Positions 24,007-33,707 are shown, numbered from the stretch's first letter. The stretch: DNA of 52,916 nt from an uncultured Saprospiraceae bacterium (GCA_938015805.1 CALLXF010000065.1:1-52916); one strand, 5' to 3'. Made by a program: numbers and translations. Notes: generated by a model from the letters alone, not told the origin.

Positions 24007-25377
24007 ATGACGGTAAGACCTTCCATACTATTTTTGATCGTTGCCTTTTTATTTGGATCACTAAGTATTTACCTCACCCCACCATTCCAGTCTCCAGATG
24101 AGACTAATCATTTTCATCGTGTGATCCATATTAGTGAGGGTCATTTAATGGGTAAAAAATTAGATGGAAATCGACTAGGCGGAGTGATGGATATAGACGC
24201 CCTCTCATTTACACAACTCTATGATAGTATAAGGAAATCGGATCATCCCAAATTTAAAAACATAGACGAGCAACCTTATAAAAAAGATAATCCTAATGCT
24301 CAGAAAATTTTTATCGATTTTGCAAATGTAGGTTATTACAGTCCGACCGTTTATATTCCGCAGGTACTCGGAGTAGGTCTTGCTAAAGTATTAAATTTAG
24401 GTATCCTTGATCAGTTTTATATAGGCAGATGGTCAGGATTTCTTGCCTGGTTGTTGATTGTATTTGCGACCATAAGGATAACACCGATCGGTAAAAACTT
24501 ATTACTTTTTTTAGGACTTCTTCCAGCATCGATCAGTTTACATAGTACATTATCTGGAGATGTTTTTTCTAATGCATTGTGCTTTTTATGGTTTGCACTG
24601 ATGCTCCGAGCTATACGTAGTGATCATTTTATCAACTGGAAAGAGTGGGCAGGTCTGATGATAATTATCTCTTTGATTACCATAAACAAGTTAGTTTATT
24701 TTCCTCTGGCATTGATGATTTTTATGATTCCATCGCACAATATAGTTAAGCCATTATGGACCAAAGGACTTCTTATTTCTCTGGTTGTTTTTATACTGCT
24801 TTCTTGGATACCCTATAGCAAATCAATGTTTATACCTTACGATTTTTATGATGTTGCTTACAGAGATGCTCAGCAGCTAAACACCGGAGTAAGACCTGAT
24901 GAGCAATTTAGATATATTATCTCTCATCCGTTTAGTTTTGTAAAAACAGTAATCGTTTCTTATGTAGAATCTGCTCCATCAACTTGGTCGCATTACGTCG
25001 GCAAATTCGGATGGGAAAAAAATTATATTCCTTTTTCTGTAATCGGTTTACTGACTATAGTTTTAGTAGGGATTTCGCTTTCGCGAATGAAAAATGAACT
25101 ATCACTCACTGTGCTTCAAAGAATACAAATATTAGAAATTGCTTTTTTGATGATGGCAGGTTTTACGGTGTCGATTTATATGCAATGGAGTCCAGTAGGT
25201 AATGATCGAGTTTGGAGTTTATCAGGAAGATATTTTATTTCTATTATACCATTATTTCTACTTGCCTTACCTAAATATGAATATCTAAAAGAATGGAAAC
25301 TTAATCAATGGGCTTTTCTTTTCTCTGTTTTGGGATTAGTGGTTTTACTATGGAGTATGTGGAATCGATTTTATTAA
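24007..25377 (+). CDS. DUF2142 family polytopic membrane protein
   Basis: 456 residues with about ten hydrophobic segments. It has the DUF2142 signature after the first one, 'PPFQSPDETNHFHRVIHISEG', whose acidic and His residues resemble the GT-C catalytic loop. It is therefore probably a membrane glycosyltransferase or a relative using lipid-linked sugars, but the activity is not established for the family. A conserved 'YYSPTVYIPQVLGVGL' loop follows. The start lies 14 bases after the helicase stop, and a -7-like TATCTTTA (23993-24000) could also give it a separate near-leaderless transcript. The 3' side has no clear terminator. Confidence 0.85.
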   Translation: MTVRPSILFLIVAFLFGSLSIYLTPPFQSPDETNHFHRVIHISEGHLMGKKLDGNRLGGVMDIDALSFTQLYDSIRKSDHPKFKNIDEQPYKKDNPNAQKIFIDFANVGYYSPTVYIPQVLGVGLAKVLNLGILDQFYIGRWSGFLAWLLIVFATIRITPIGKNLLLFLGLLPASISLHSTLSGDVFSNALCFLWFALMLRAIRSDHFINWKEWAGLMIIISLITINKLVYFPLALMIFMIPSHNIVKPLWTKGLLISLVVFILLSWIPYSKSMFIPYDFYDVAYRDAQQLNTGVRPDEQFRYIISHPFSFVKTVIVSYVESAPSTWSHYVGKFGWEKNYIPFSVIGLLTIVLVGISLSRMKNELSLTVLQRIQILEIAFLMMAGFTVSIYMQWSPVGNDRVWSLSGRYFISIIPLFLLALPKYEYLKEWKLNQWAFLFSVLGLVVLLWSMWNRFY

Positions 25378-25448
25378 TAGAGAAATAATGATATAATTAG
25401 TTGTAAATGAACACATCAGTATTACATTAGTTATACTCACAAGGAGCC

Positions 25449-25473
25449 TATCATTAAATATTTATAAATGATA
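25449..25473. repeat. Inverted repeat upstream of SDR gene
   Basis: TATCATT (25449-25455) and AATGATA (25467-25473) form a perfect 7-bp dyad around an AT-rich centre, 30 bases before the SDR-DUF2867 start. It could be an operator or a weak 3' hairpin of the DUF2142 transcript. Confidence 0.3.
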
Positions 25474-25502
25474 TTAAACCTTCGCAGACTTTAAATCACT
25501 TT

Positions 25503-26924
25503 ATGAAAATTCTACTTACTGGAGCTACAGGATATATCGGGAAAAGACTACTTCCGCTATTAGTAGAAAACGGACATCATGTGGTCTGCTGTGTAAGAGA
25601 TCCTAATCGATTTAATCCTGTAGAATCCATAAAGCCCTTTGTCGATATAATCAAAGTGGATTTTTTAGATGCCACTTCCTTAAGTGCAATTCCTAAAGAT
25701 ATAGATGCGGCGTATTATCTCATCCACTCGATGTCTAATTCTAATGAGTACGATAAACTAGAGGAAACTTCTGCAATAAACTTTAAGGAGTGTTTAGCTA
25801 AAACGGATATAAGGCAAGTCATTTATTTAAGCGGAATAGTAAACGAGGAGGTACTTTCTAAGCATTTACAATCTCGCAAAAACGTAGAAAATATATTGGC
25901 TTCGGCCAAATTTAATTTAACCACCTTACGGGCTGGAATAATTATGGGATCGGGAAGTGCGTCTTTTGAGATTATCAGGGATCTGGTAGAAAAACTTCCA
26001 GTTATGATAGCTCCTAAATGGCTCAATACAAAATGCCAACCTATAGGGATACGTGATGTATTGAGCTTCCTAGAAAAATCATTACTAAATAGTAAAGTGT
26101 ATAACCAGAATTTTGATATCGGTGGTCCTGATATCTTGACATATAAGGAAATGTTATTACAGTTTGCGGAAGTCAGGAAACTAAAAAGGTGGATTTATAC
26201 GGTTCCAGTCATGACACCACGGCTCTCGTCTTACTGGTTATACTTTGTAACTTCTACCTCTTATATGCTTGCTTCTTCCTTAGTCGAAAGTATGAAGATA
26301 GAGGTAGTCTGTAGAGATCGTCGGATAAATGAGATCCTAGATATTTATCCAGAAGGATATAAAAAAGCTATAGATCGAGCTTTTGTAAAAATCGAAAGTA
26401 ATCAGATTGTTTCTAGTTGGAAAGATTCTCAGATCAGTGGGGTGAAAAACATTAGTATTTCAGATTTTATAGATGTTCCAGATTATGGATGTTTTAAAGA
26501 CATTAGAGAAAGACAGATCAGTTCGCAAGATAAAGTTATCGATAAAATATGGAGTATCGGTGGCGACACTGGATGGTATGCAGCTAACGGATTATGGAAA
26601 TTAAGAGGGTATATGGATAAGATATTTGGAGGGGTAGGACTGCGTAGAGGAAGGACTAATTCTAATTCGCTAAGGGCGGGAGATGCATTAGATTTCTGGC
26701 GAGTTCTTTATGCCAATAAGGAAGAAGGACGATTACTGCTATTTGCTGAGATGAAAGTGCCAGGTGAGGCATGGTTAGAGTTTAAGGTCAAAGATGGAAA
26801 GCTGATACAGTCAGCTACTTTTAGACCTCATGGATTGATAGGAAGATTATACTGGTATGGGGTATTACCATTCCATGGTATCGTATTTAACGGAATGATA
26901 AAGGAGATCGTAAAAAATAGTTAG
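25503..26924 (+). CDS. SDR-type NAD(P)-binding protein with DUF2867 domain
   Basis: 473 residues. The N-terminal Rossmann domain (about 1-300) starts with 'ILLTGATGYIGKRLLPLL' (GxxGxxG), has 'YYLIHSM' and 'GGPDILTYKEML', and belongs to the atypical SDR/NmrA-like group that lacks a clear YxxxK. The C-terminal DUF2867 domain (about 320-473) has 'KIWSIGGDTGWYAANGLWKL' and 'EAWLEFKV', a fold related to lipid-binding START-like proteins. The combined architecture is widespread in Bacteroidota and Actinobacteria but its substrate is unknown. The gene stands alone, with an inverted repeat upstream. Confidence 0.9.
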   Translation: MKILLTGATGYIGKRLLPLLVENGHHVVCCVRDPNRFNPVESIKPFVDIIKVDFLDATSLSAIPKDIDAAYYLIHSMSNSNEYDKLEETSAINFKECLAKTDIRQVIYLSGIVNEEVLSKHLQSRKNVENILASAKFNLTTLRAGIIMGSGSASFEIIRDLVEKLPVMIAPKWLNTKCQPIGIRDVLSFLEKSLLNSKVYNQNFDIGGPDILTYKEMLLQFAEVRKLKRWIYTVPVMTPRLSSYWLYFVTSTSYMLASSLVESMKIEVVCRDRRINEILDIYPEGYKKAIDRAFVKIESNQIVSSWKDSQISGVKNISISDFIDVPDYGCFKDIRERQISSQDKVIDKIWSIGGDTGWYAANGLWKLRGYMDKIFGGVGLRRGRTNSNSLRAGDALDFWRVLYANKEEGRLLLFAEMKVPGEAWLEFKVKDGKLIQSATFRPHGLIGRLYWYGVLPFHGIVFNGMIKEIVKNS

Positions 26925-27036
26925 ACATTTTATTCATCTAATCTTAGATAATATACCGAAGTCCTAGATAAATGATCATGTTTCTCGGTGTAGATATAAT
27001 CACGATTCTTTATATAGACATTAAGATTCTAAAGAA

Positions 27037-27954
27037 CTAATCATCTAAACGATGAGCTGATAAAAACTCCCACAGAATTTCATTAGGATGTTTATTATTT
27101 ATATCATCTGTAAACCAAACATGTCCACCAGGTTTATCATATTCATTGTTTACAGTGTAAGATGTTATAGATAGATTACGACTGTTATCAGCGTATATAT
27201 CTCGGAGTATATCTCCATCATTTAATAAGGTAGATTCTAATGTCGAACTAGATATATCATTATGACCTAACCAATAATCTATAACAGCGGATAAGGATTG
27301 AAAATTCTGATCCCCATTATATGGAAGTACGTTATCTTCTACTCCATGGAAAATAATAATGGATGTCTGTAATGATAGATCGCATCCCTCATCTATAAGC
27401 ATCGTTCCAGACATGACGCCTATTGCTGCAAAAACATCTGCTCGGTTACAGGCAAGGCCATAAGCCATCATTCCTCCATTAGAGTATCCAGATGCATAGA
27501 TGCGTAATGGATCGATATTCCATTCTTGAGAAATATTTTCGATCAGTTTATCTACAAAAAACACATCGTTATCGATTATGCTAGTCGCACCATTATCTCC
27601 GGGGTCCCACTCACTATCTCCTTTAGATCGCTCTACTCCTTGAGGATAGACCACGATAAAATTATGGGCATCAGCAAAGGAATTTAAATTAGAGCTGCCA
27701 CCCCCAATATCATTTGCAAAGTCCTCCGCTGATCCTCCAAAACCATGAAAATTTATCAGTAATGGAGTGGCATTATTATCATCATAGGAACTAGGAATAT
27801 AAACAAAGTAGGTACGAGTTTCCTCTCCTACGGTCAGAGTTCTACATGCTGTATCATCCTCGCAAGATAAATTCTTGTCTAGGGTTTTTTCTGATCCGCA
27901 TGAAAAAAGCGTCAGCGTAAAAAATGCTATATAAAACATAAATGATCGTGGCAT
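27037..27954 (-). CDS. Lipoprotein esterase of the PHB depolymerase/feruloyl esterase (LpqC) family
   Basis: 305 residues. The lipobox is LFSC (Cys19). An alpha/beta hydrolase fold follows, with oxyanion region 'LLINFHGFGGSAEDF', nucleophile elbow 'GYSNGGMMAY' (Ser158), an acid in 'HGVEDNVLPYNG' and the catalytic His in 'GGHVWF'. This family (esterase PHB/CE1-like) cleaves ester bonds in polyesters or of feruloyl groups on plant polysaccharide. The substrate here is not defined by context. It is exported and lipid-anchored. The gene is single and transcribed toward the SDR gene. The first ATG is used and gives an ideal signal peptide. Confidence 0.9.
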   Translation of the reverse strand: MPRSFMFYIAFFTLTLFSCGSEKTLDKNLSCEDDTACRTLTVGEETRTYFVYIPSSYDDNNATPLLINFHGFGGSAEDFANDIGGGSSNLNSFADAHNFIVVYPQGVERSKGDSEWDPGDNGATSIIDNDVFFVDKLIENISQEWNIDPLRIYASGYSNGGMMAYGLACNRADVFAAIGVMSGTMLIDEGCDLSLQTSIIIFHGVEDNVLPYNGDQNFQSLSAVIDYWLGHNDISSSTLESTLLNDGDILRDIYADNSRNLSITSYTVNNEYDKPGGHVWFTDDINNKHPNEILWEFLSAHRLDD

Positions 27955-28025
27955 ACGCTTAAAACTTATGATGATAATAATAATGAAGTGGCAAGAAAAG
28001 AAACATGTTTTATCCTTAGTAAATA

Positions 28026-28733
28026 CTATGAGCTACCGAGTATAAAAATAGCTGGTTTTTTATGGATTGCAAAATTGTGAGATTTCCATTGCTGCATGGT
28101 CCGAGTTGCGATCCATTCTTGGTCGCTGTTAATATCTACTGCGATACAGAGTTTGCTTTGAGGAGATAATGACTTTAGTGCTGTTTCTAGTAGTCCGTGA
28201 TTACGATAAGGCGTCTCCATAAATATCTGGGAGGCACCGGACTTTCTTACTTGAGTTTCTAATTGTTTTAAAGAAGTGACGAGCTCTGGTTTTTTTACGG
28301 GAAGATAACCGTGGAAGGTAAATTGCTGCCCAGAAAAACCAGATGCCATAAGAGCGAGTAGTATCGATGATGGTCCGACCATAGGTACTACTTCTATTTT
28401 GTTTTCATGGCACCATTTAACTGCTAGAGCTCCAGGATCTGCAATACCTGGACAGCCCGCTTCCGATATTACGCCGATAGAGGTTCCTTTTTTTAGAGGA
28501 GTAAGAAACTGATGTAAATCCTGTGTAGGATTATTCTTATCTAGTTCCATCACTTCTATATCTTGCATAGTAGTAGGATGACTTGCTAGTTTTAAAAATC
28601 GCCTCCCTGTTTTGGCTCGCTCTACTATAAAATGATCTAAGCTATGTATAATGGAGATGGTGTCTTGTGGGATAGTTCCTATTTTATCTTCTGCAATAGG
28701 ACAGGGTATCATAAATAATTTTCCAAATGCCAT
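28026..28733 (-). CDS. RsmI-like tetrapyrrole-methylase-family SAM methyltransferase
   Basis: 235 residues. It has the fold of the RsmI group (16S rRNA 2'-O-methyltransferase for C1402) with 'LFMIPCPIAEDKIG', 'GVISEAGCPGIADPG', 'VPMVGPSSILLALMASGFSGQQFTFHGYLP' and 'IFMETPYRN'. The glycine-rich motif reads SEAGCPG instead of the SDAGTPG of classical RsmI. This is the mark of a Bacteroidota paralog that often coexists with true RsmI, so its rRNA target should not be assumed. It is divergent from the DksA-like gene over 134 bases. Confidence 0.85.
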   Translation of the reverse strand: MAFGKLFMIPCPIAEDKIGTIPQDTISIIHSLDHFIVERAKTGRRFLKLASHPTTMQDIEVMELDKNNPTQDLHQFLTPLKKGTSIGVISEAGCPGIADPGALAVKWCHENKIEVVPMVGPSSILLALMASGFSGQQFTFHGYLPVKKPELVTSLKQLETQVRKSGASQIFMETPYRNHGLLETALKSLSPQSKLCIAVDINSDQEWIATRTMQQWKSHNFAIHKKPAIFILGSS

Positions 28734-28851
28734 GGTGCTATTCTAGGTTAGATTTTCATTTAGTATTATAAATAATACCGATAAGGCTTTTTTAATACAA
28801 TTTGGTTCTTATCTAATTTTAGTATAGAAGCCTACGTCGATGTAAAACTAG

Positions 28852-28859
28852 TATTTTTG
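28852..28859 (+). promoter_or_regulatory. -7-like promoter element TATTTTTG
   Basis: Exact TAnnTTTG, ending 8 bases before the ATG at 28868. A GTG overlapping its last base (28859) is in frame but is better explained as promoter. The arrangement again implies a leaderless or nearly leaderless mRNA. Confidence 0.5.
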
Positions 28860-28867
28860 TGAGTAGG

Positions 28868-29182
28868 ATGACAGCAGAGGAAAAAAAATTACTTAAACAA
28901 AAAATCATCGACTTAATCAAAAGGTCAGAAGCAGATTTAATAGAAATCGCTAAGATGACCCAGCCTGTAAAGCCAGAGAATTCTCTCGGGCGGATCTCTC
29001 GGATGGATGCCATAAATAACAAGTCGGTTATGGAAGTGGCAGAAAGGAATAAAAAAGCAAAGCTAAGTAAACTAAAACTAGCATTAACAAATGTAGATAC
29101 AGAGGGTTATGGAATCTGCACAAACTGTGCTAAAGTTATACAGCAGGGAAGACTTATTTTTATGCCGGAGAGTACGCTGTGA
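28868..29182 (+). CDS. DksA/TraR-family protein with TGA at third zinc-cysteine position
   Basis: 104 codons to the TGA. The N-terminal part is a coiled-coil hairpin (about 1-75) with a GRISRMDAI segment, followed by the zinc-finger start 'GICTNCAKVIQQGRLIFMPESTL' (Cys84, Cys87). Family members continue with a second CxxC, e.g. '...PxxxLCxxC'. Here the codon at that first Cys is TGA (29180-29182), and the next in-frame codons read Ile-His-Cys-Ala-Gly-Arg to a TAA at 29201-29203, just as expected. The product is either seven residues short with half a zinc site, or the TGA is read through. DksA-like proteins bind RNA polymerase's secondary channel and tune transcription with ppGpp. The start is the ATG after the promoter element. 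Confidence 0.85.
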   Translation: MTAEEKKLLKQKIIDLIKRSEADLIEIAKMTQPVKPENSLGRISRMDAINNKSVMEVAERNKKAKLSKLKLALTNVDTEGYGICTNCAKVIQQGRLIFMPESTL

Positions 29183-29443
29183 ATTCACTGTGCGGGAAGG
29201 TAATTAGGAAATGTGATGTTTAAATGTACTGACTCCAATTTTATAAATTTTAAAATAGCAGGATTATGAAGTAGAGGTTTTTGATATCCGTAAGGTCACC
29301 GAGTTGATTAGGTTAACTAATTCATTTCTAGTCTCGATAAATTTTCTTTATTTTTTTCCTTGTTCTTTTTTTATAATGTTGACTACAGTGGAAATATTTT
29401 TGGAGGAGGGAGTCGAAATTCTACCCTAAAAAAATCAAACAAC

Positions 29444-30316
29444 CTATACTAAGTTATAATTAGCATACTCTAGATTTATACCTAGATACTTACGCATTGC
29501 TTTTTTAAATTTTTCTTTAGGCAAGAGATCATCTCGATACTGATCAATAGAAAAATTCCAATTCATCGCAGAGACTCTTTTTTCCATTAGGCGGGGATGA
29601 GTACCGATAAATTTCTCTAAATAAAAATTAAACTGTGTATAATCAAACCCCTCTTCATCACCGATTACTTTATTTATATGATCCTGATTATGATAGTATT
29701 TCATAATAGATTCCTGCTTAGCTTTCATGTTGACGGGAGGTCGTACCCATCCATAATGATATATAAAGGCATCTAGTTTAGCGACATTGAGTTTTTTATT
29801 ATTTCCTTTTCTAAATCCCTGAGCATCGATATAGGAAAAAATAGATTTGTCGTTTTTGATGATCCGTATTTCGTGTTTATAAAACCTAGATGACTTTGCG
29901 ATGTAATCGTAGGAATGATAAAAGTGTAAATACTTAAATAACAGACCATCTATCTTATCATTGCTCAAATGTTTTTGCATTCCTGCTTTTATAAGAGGAA
30001 GATATTTTTCATGAACGATTTCGTCTGCTTGGATATAAAAGCACCAATCAGTGTCCGCATCGATCATCTGGAATGCTTTGTCCGTTTCTACTGCTAGTAC
30101 TTTACCTCCATCTTGTAATGTCTCGTTCCATTTAGAAGTACGGATAATTATTTTTGGGTCGTTTAAAGATTGTAAATAAGCCAGTGTATTATCTTCGGAT
30201 TCTCCTACTAGGATTAAAAACTGATCACAAAGCGGTAAAACAGACTTTATGGCTTCGACGATCGGATAGTCAAATTTGACAACATTTCTAGCAATTGTAA
30301 ATCCAGTTACCTTCAT
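29444..30316 (-). CDS. GT2-like glycosyltransferase family protein
   Basis: 290 residues. The N-terminus 'TGFTIARNVVKFDYPIVEAI' and 'CDQFLILVGESEDNT' is the nucleotide-sugar half of a GT-A fold, with an acidic segment 'WCFYIQADEIVHEKYL' in place of DxD. The C-terminal half has 'FYHSYDYIAKSSRFYKHEIRI' and 'YHYGWVRPP'. This small family is common in Bacteroidota polysaccharide and lipid glycosylation loci. Donor and acceptor cannot be read from the sequence. It is separated by 36 bases from the large FG-GAP lipoprotein gene upstream in the same direction, so co-transcription is likely. Confidence 0.85.
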   Translation of the reverse strand: MKVTGFTIARNVVKFDYPIVEAIKSVLPLCDQFLILVGESEDNTLAYLQSLNDPKIIIRTSKWNETLQDGGKVLAVETDKAFQMIDADTDWCFYIQADEIVHEKYLPLIKAGMQKHLSNDKIDGLLFKYLHFYHSYDYIAKSSRFYKHEIRIIKNDKSIFSYIDAQGFRKGNNKKLNVAKLDAFIYHYGWVRPPVNMKAKQESIMKYYHNQDHINKVIGDEEGFDYTQFNFYLEKFIGTHPRLMEKRVSAMNWNFSIDQYRDDLLPKEKFKKAMRKYLGINLEYANYNLV

Positions 30317-30352
30317 CGGAGTTTTAAGAGATCATAAAATCTAGATTAGATA

Positions 30353-33300
30353 TTACTTTAACTGTAGCATCTGTACCTGATCATTATTATTTCCTACTAT
30401 AATAGTTTTTCTATTTACTTGGGCAAGTTCTTTTACATCTTTATTTATAAAAAATCCACTTTGCTTAGCATCCATCAGGCTAAAATTACCTTTCCCATCA
30501 CCTAATAAACTAACTCCTATTCCTGCATCAAAACGGGTTGTTTCTACTTCTGTTCCGTATAAGTTACCACCTGCTAAAATGTCTAGATGACCATCACCAT
30601 TTATATCCATGGTGATAAAATCGTTAAGCGGGGAAACCTGTGCAAGTCTCGGGAATTCTTTAAACTTAAAGTTGCCATTATCATTAATAAATACTCCTGA
30701 GTGTAGGTCAGTAGCTTTTAAATTTTGAGCAGTTTCTAAATTGTAAATTTGATCTAAAGATGCTTTTGCAAATCCATCGAAGGTTGGAAATTTTTCTTTT
30801 ACATCAGGTACTTGCTCTGAGGAACATTCTCTTCCTCTCATCGGAACCAGCTGGTCATCAGCATAGTTAGCAAGAACGATATCGTAGTTTCCATTTTGGT
30901 CAAAATCATTGGCGTAAAGCCAGAAAGGTTTAGAGTCCGTAGCTTTATACTTATTATTAAGTCCGATGTTACCCGCTAGGTAATCCATATCTCCATCACC
31001 GTCGATGTCCATTTCTGCTAGCCCAAACCACAAACCATATTTAGTAGAGAGATCACCTAGATTTTCTTTCTTAGAAAAACGACCATCGGTGTTTTCAAAT
31101 ATGGTAATCGGCATCCACTCGCCACCGAGTACGAGGTCCATATCCTTATCACCATCGTAATCAGAAAAGATCGAGCGGGTAATCATACCTGCTGATTCTA
31201 AACCATTAGTCTGATCGGTCTCGGCTATGGTAAATGTACCCTTGTCGTTTATGAGTAAATAAGAGACTGGTGTTTTAGGATATTCTCCTGGCACCAGTTT
31301 TCCTCCAACAAAAATATCAACATCACCATCGCTATCTATATCGGTAGCAGCTATTCCTTTGCCACTTGCTGTGATTTTGGGTAGTCCGCTACTTGTTTTA
31401 AAATTTCCTTTTCCATCATTTATGTACAAGCGATCCTGATAGTTTTCAGAATCTTTTGGGAATTCATATCCACCACTGACGACATATAGATCTAGGTCGT
31501 TATCCCCGTCTGCGTCTAAAAATAGACTTCCAGTGTCTTCATATTTTTTGTCATTGGTGATAGCTGGAGTATTTGTTTTGCTAAAAGAACCATCGGGATT
31601 TTGGGTATGAATTGCACCTTGCTGATCTTTAGATCCACCTACAAAAAGATCGTCTAAACCATCTCCATTAATATCACCTGTCGCCATAGTCGGACCAAAT
31701 TCCGATTGCTTATAAGGAAGTAAAACCTGCGTCGCATAGTCATCATAGTTGTTTTCTATGTGGCGATGATTTATTTTGTCAGACGTATTTACAAATAAGG
31801 AATTAATGTTAGTGGTCGGGGTAAATTTTGAAGACTTTTTAATTTTATCTTGATCTATTGTGGTAACACGATTGCTCTTAACATCCGTATGAACACTGAT
31901 ATTATTATCTGGCCAAAGGATTTCTATTTTATCTATTTTATCCATTTTACCTAATCCAAAATGAAGGATCTGCTCTGACATAGACTCAAAACCTCTAGAG
32001 TGTATCAGCTCTTGCTTCCACGATTTTCCATTCGCGTAAAGCGTTACCTTACTATTTAAAACAGGTCTCTGAGATGTACTTGATACTAGTTTTATCCGTG
32101 CAAAATTATTGCCGACATCTGCTGCACTATTTTTGTAAATAAAAGCAGGCTTGTTTACATTATTAACTACGATGTCTAGATCACCATCCATATCTAAATC
32201 TGCAAAAGCAGCACCGTTAGAAAAACTTTCTTCTTCAAAACCCCATTTCTGTGACACATCTTTTAACTTAAGATTTCCATCATTATGATAGGCGTAATTA
32301 GCCAGAGGAACGGAAGGTATTGCATTAATAATTTCTAGTAGATTATCGGTAACTTTTCCAGATTTGATATCATCTTTAAGTTTTTCTCCCCAGTCATTAT
32401 TACGAACATCTTTTTTTATTCCGTTAGTGATGTACATATCTTGCCAGCCGTCGTTGTCTAAATCTCCAAATAATAAACTCCAGCTCCAGTCTGTCTTAGC
32501 CATTCCAGACATAAACCCGATCTCAGAAAAATTTCCATTTCCTTGATTGAGCTGTAGCGTGTTATGCATATATTGATAGTGATGACCGTCATCTACGGCT
32601 TTCCAGAATTGTTTGGGACGCATCGAAGGCATATTAGTTTTAGAACGATAATGAGTTGCTCCTGCCATATCTAGTGATGCGATATCGGGAAGACCATCAT
32701 TATTAAAATCTGAGATGTCAGCTCCCATCGCAAAATTAGAGATATGCTGGAAGTACTCATGGGCCTTATCTGTAAATGTCCCATCCTGATTATTTATGTA
32801 AAGATTATCAGCTGCTAGGAAATCTGTAGATATAAACACATCTGGCCATCCGTCCTCATTTACATCCGCGATAACGATCCCTAGACCGTATCTAAAATTT
32901 TCTATACCCGCTTCTTCAGAAACATCAGTAAAGGTATTATTACCGTTATTACGGAATAATCGATCACTATTTTTCTCATTCATAAAAGGAGACTTTCCTC
33001 TGCCTGATAAGTTTACTTGTTCGTTTTGTCTTACTGATCTTACGTTAGAGGGCTGGTTCATAACATATAGATCTAGATCACCATCTTTATCATAATCAAA
33101 AAACGACGACTGTACAGTAAAACCGTCATTATCGATACCATAAGAGGCTCCTGACTCGGTAAAAGTCAAATTACCATTATTTATAAAGAGTAGATTTTTT
33201 TTATCTCCAGCTGTTTCCGAATATCCAAATTTAGATATGTATATATCAAGAAAGCCATCTTTATTTATATCTATCAGCGTAACCCCAGCGGAGACTCTAT

Positions 33301-33661
33301 TGTTATGGATCTGGATACCTGATTTTGAAGATATATCCTCAAATTGCATATTGCCTTTATTGATGTAAATCGCATCTTTCCCAAAACTAGAGGTCATTAC
33401 AATATCAGGAAGACCGTCATTATTTAGATCTCCAGTAGCCACACCTCCTCCGTTATACATAGAATCCCATAGAAAATGGTTCATTTGCTTGGACTCTTGA
33501 ATATTATTAACAAAATAAACACCAGAATCAGACGGGTCAACCTTAGTAAATTTAATATCGCTTACAGTTTGTGCTGCAGTGTTATCTGAGGTATTAGTCT
33601 CATTCTTACAGGATATGGTAATAAATAAAAAAAGGATAGGTATAATAATCTTCTTGTTCAT
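30353..33661 (-). CDS. FG-GAP/VCBS-repeat lipoprotein with UnbV-like (ASPIC) domain
   Basis: 1102 residues. Lipoprotein signal with lipobox ITISC (Cys18). Many FG-GAP/VCBS repeats with calcium loops of the type D-x-[DN]-x-D-G-x-x-D (e.g. 'DLNNDGLPDIVM', 'DYDKDGDLDLYVM', 'DINGDGHLDILAGG') predict a long beta-propeller on both sides of an ASPIC/UnbV domain near residues 520-600 ('GFESMSEQILHFGLGKM', 'IEILWPD'). CRTAC1/UnbV-type proteins of this length are abundant in Bacteroidota and are often near SusCD loci. No such transporter is seen here. Function is probably binding at the cell surface. The signal peptide and a -7-like element upstream support the start. Confidence 0.93.
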   Translation of the reverse strand: MNKKIIIPILFLFITISCKNETNTSDNTAAQTVSDIKFTKVDPSDSGVYFVNNIQESKQMNHFLWDSMYNGGGVATGDLNNDGLPDIVMTSSFGKDAIYINKGNMQFEDISSKSGIQIHNNRVSAGVTLIDINKDGFLDIYISKFGYSETAGDKKNLLFINNGNLTFTESGASYGIDNDGFTVQSSFFDYDKDGDLDLYVMNQPSNVRSVRQNEQVNLSGRGKSPFMNEKNSDRLFRNNGNNTFTDVSEEAGIENFRYGLGIVIADVNEDGWPDVFISTDFLAADNLYINNQDGTFTDKAHEYFQHISNFAMGADISDFNNDGLPDIASLDMAGATHYRSKTNMPSMRPKQFWKAVDDGHHYQYMHNTLQLNQGNGNFSEIGFMSGMAKTDWSWSLLFGDLDNDGWQDMYITNGIKKDVRNNDWGEKLKDDIKSGKVTDNLLEIINAIPSVPLANYAYHNDGNLKLKDVSQKWGFEEESFSNGAAFADLDMDGDLDIVVNNVNKPAFIYKNSAADVGNNFARIKLVSSTSQRPVLNSKVTLYANGKSWKQELIHSRGFESMSEQILHFGLGKMDKIDKIEILWPDNNISVHTDVKSNRVTTIDQDKIKKSSKFTPTTNINSLFVNTSDKINHRHIENNYDDYATQVLLPYKQSEFGPTMATGDINGDGLDDLFVGGSKDQQGAIHTQNPDGSFSKTNTPAITNDKKYEDTGSLFLDADGDNDLDLYVVSGGYEFPKDSENYQDRLYINDGKGNFKTSSGLPKITASGKGIAATDIDSDGDVDIFVGGKLVPGEYPKTPVSYLLINDKGTFTIAETDQTNGLESAGMITRSIFSDYDGDKDMDLVLGGEWMPITIFENTDGRFSKKENLGDLSTKYGLWFGLAEMDIDGDGDMDYLAGNIGLNNKYKATDSKPFWLYANDFDQNGNYDIVLANYADDQLVPMRGRECSSEQVPDVKEKFPTFDGFAKASLDQIYNLETAQNLKATDLHSGVFINDNGNFKFKEFPRLAQVSPLNDFITMDINGDGHLDILAGGNLYGTEVETTRFDAGIGVSLLGDGKGNFSLMDAKQSGFFINKDVKELAQVNRKTIIVGNNNDQVQMLQLK

Positions 33662-33699
33662 ATCGGATTCTACTATAATCTATGATGGTTAAGAGTATG

Positions 33700-33707
33700 C
33701 AAAAATA
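33700..33707 (-). promoter_or_regulatory. -7-like promoter element (minus) TATTTTTG
   Basis: Exact TAnnTTTG on the minus strand, 38 bases upstream of the FG-GAP lipoprotein ATG. A TTG on that strand (complement of CAA at 33726-33728) lies 18 bases farther upstream as a possible -33 element. This promoter, unlike several others in the window, gives an ordinary short leader. Confidence 0.45.

Noticed and set aside
29179-29188. GTGAATTCAC palindrome over the TGA as an operator
   Set aside because: It lies inside coding sequence at the 3' end of a gene and is explained by the codons; no second site is seen.
29180-29220. Selenocysteine insertion at the TGA of the DksA-like gene
   Set aside because: The bases after TGA offer only a 4-bp TCAC/GTGA pairing at wide spacing. 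No bacterial SECIS-like stem-loop with a proper apical loop is seen, and no sel genes are in the window. Kept only as one possible explanation within the finding.
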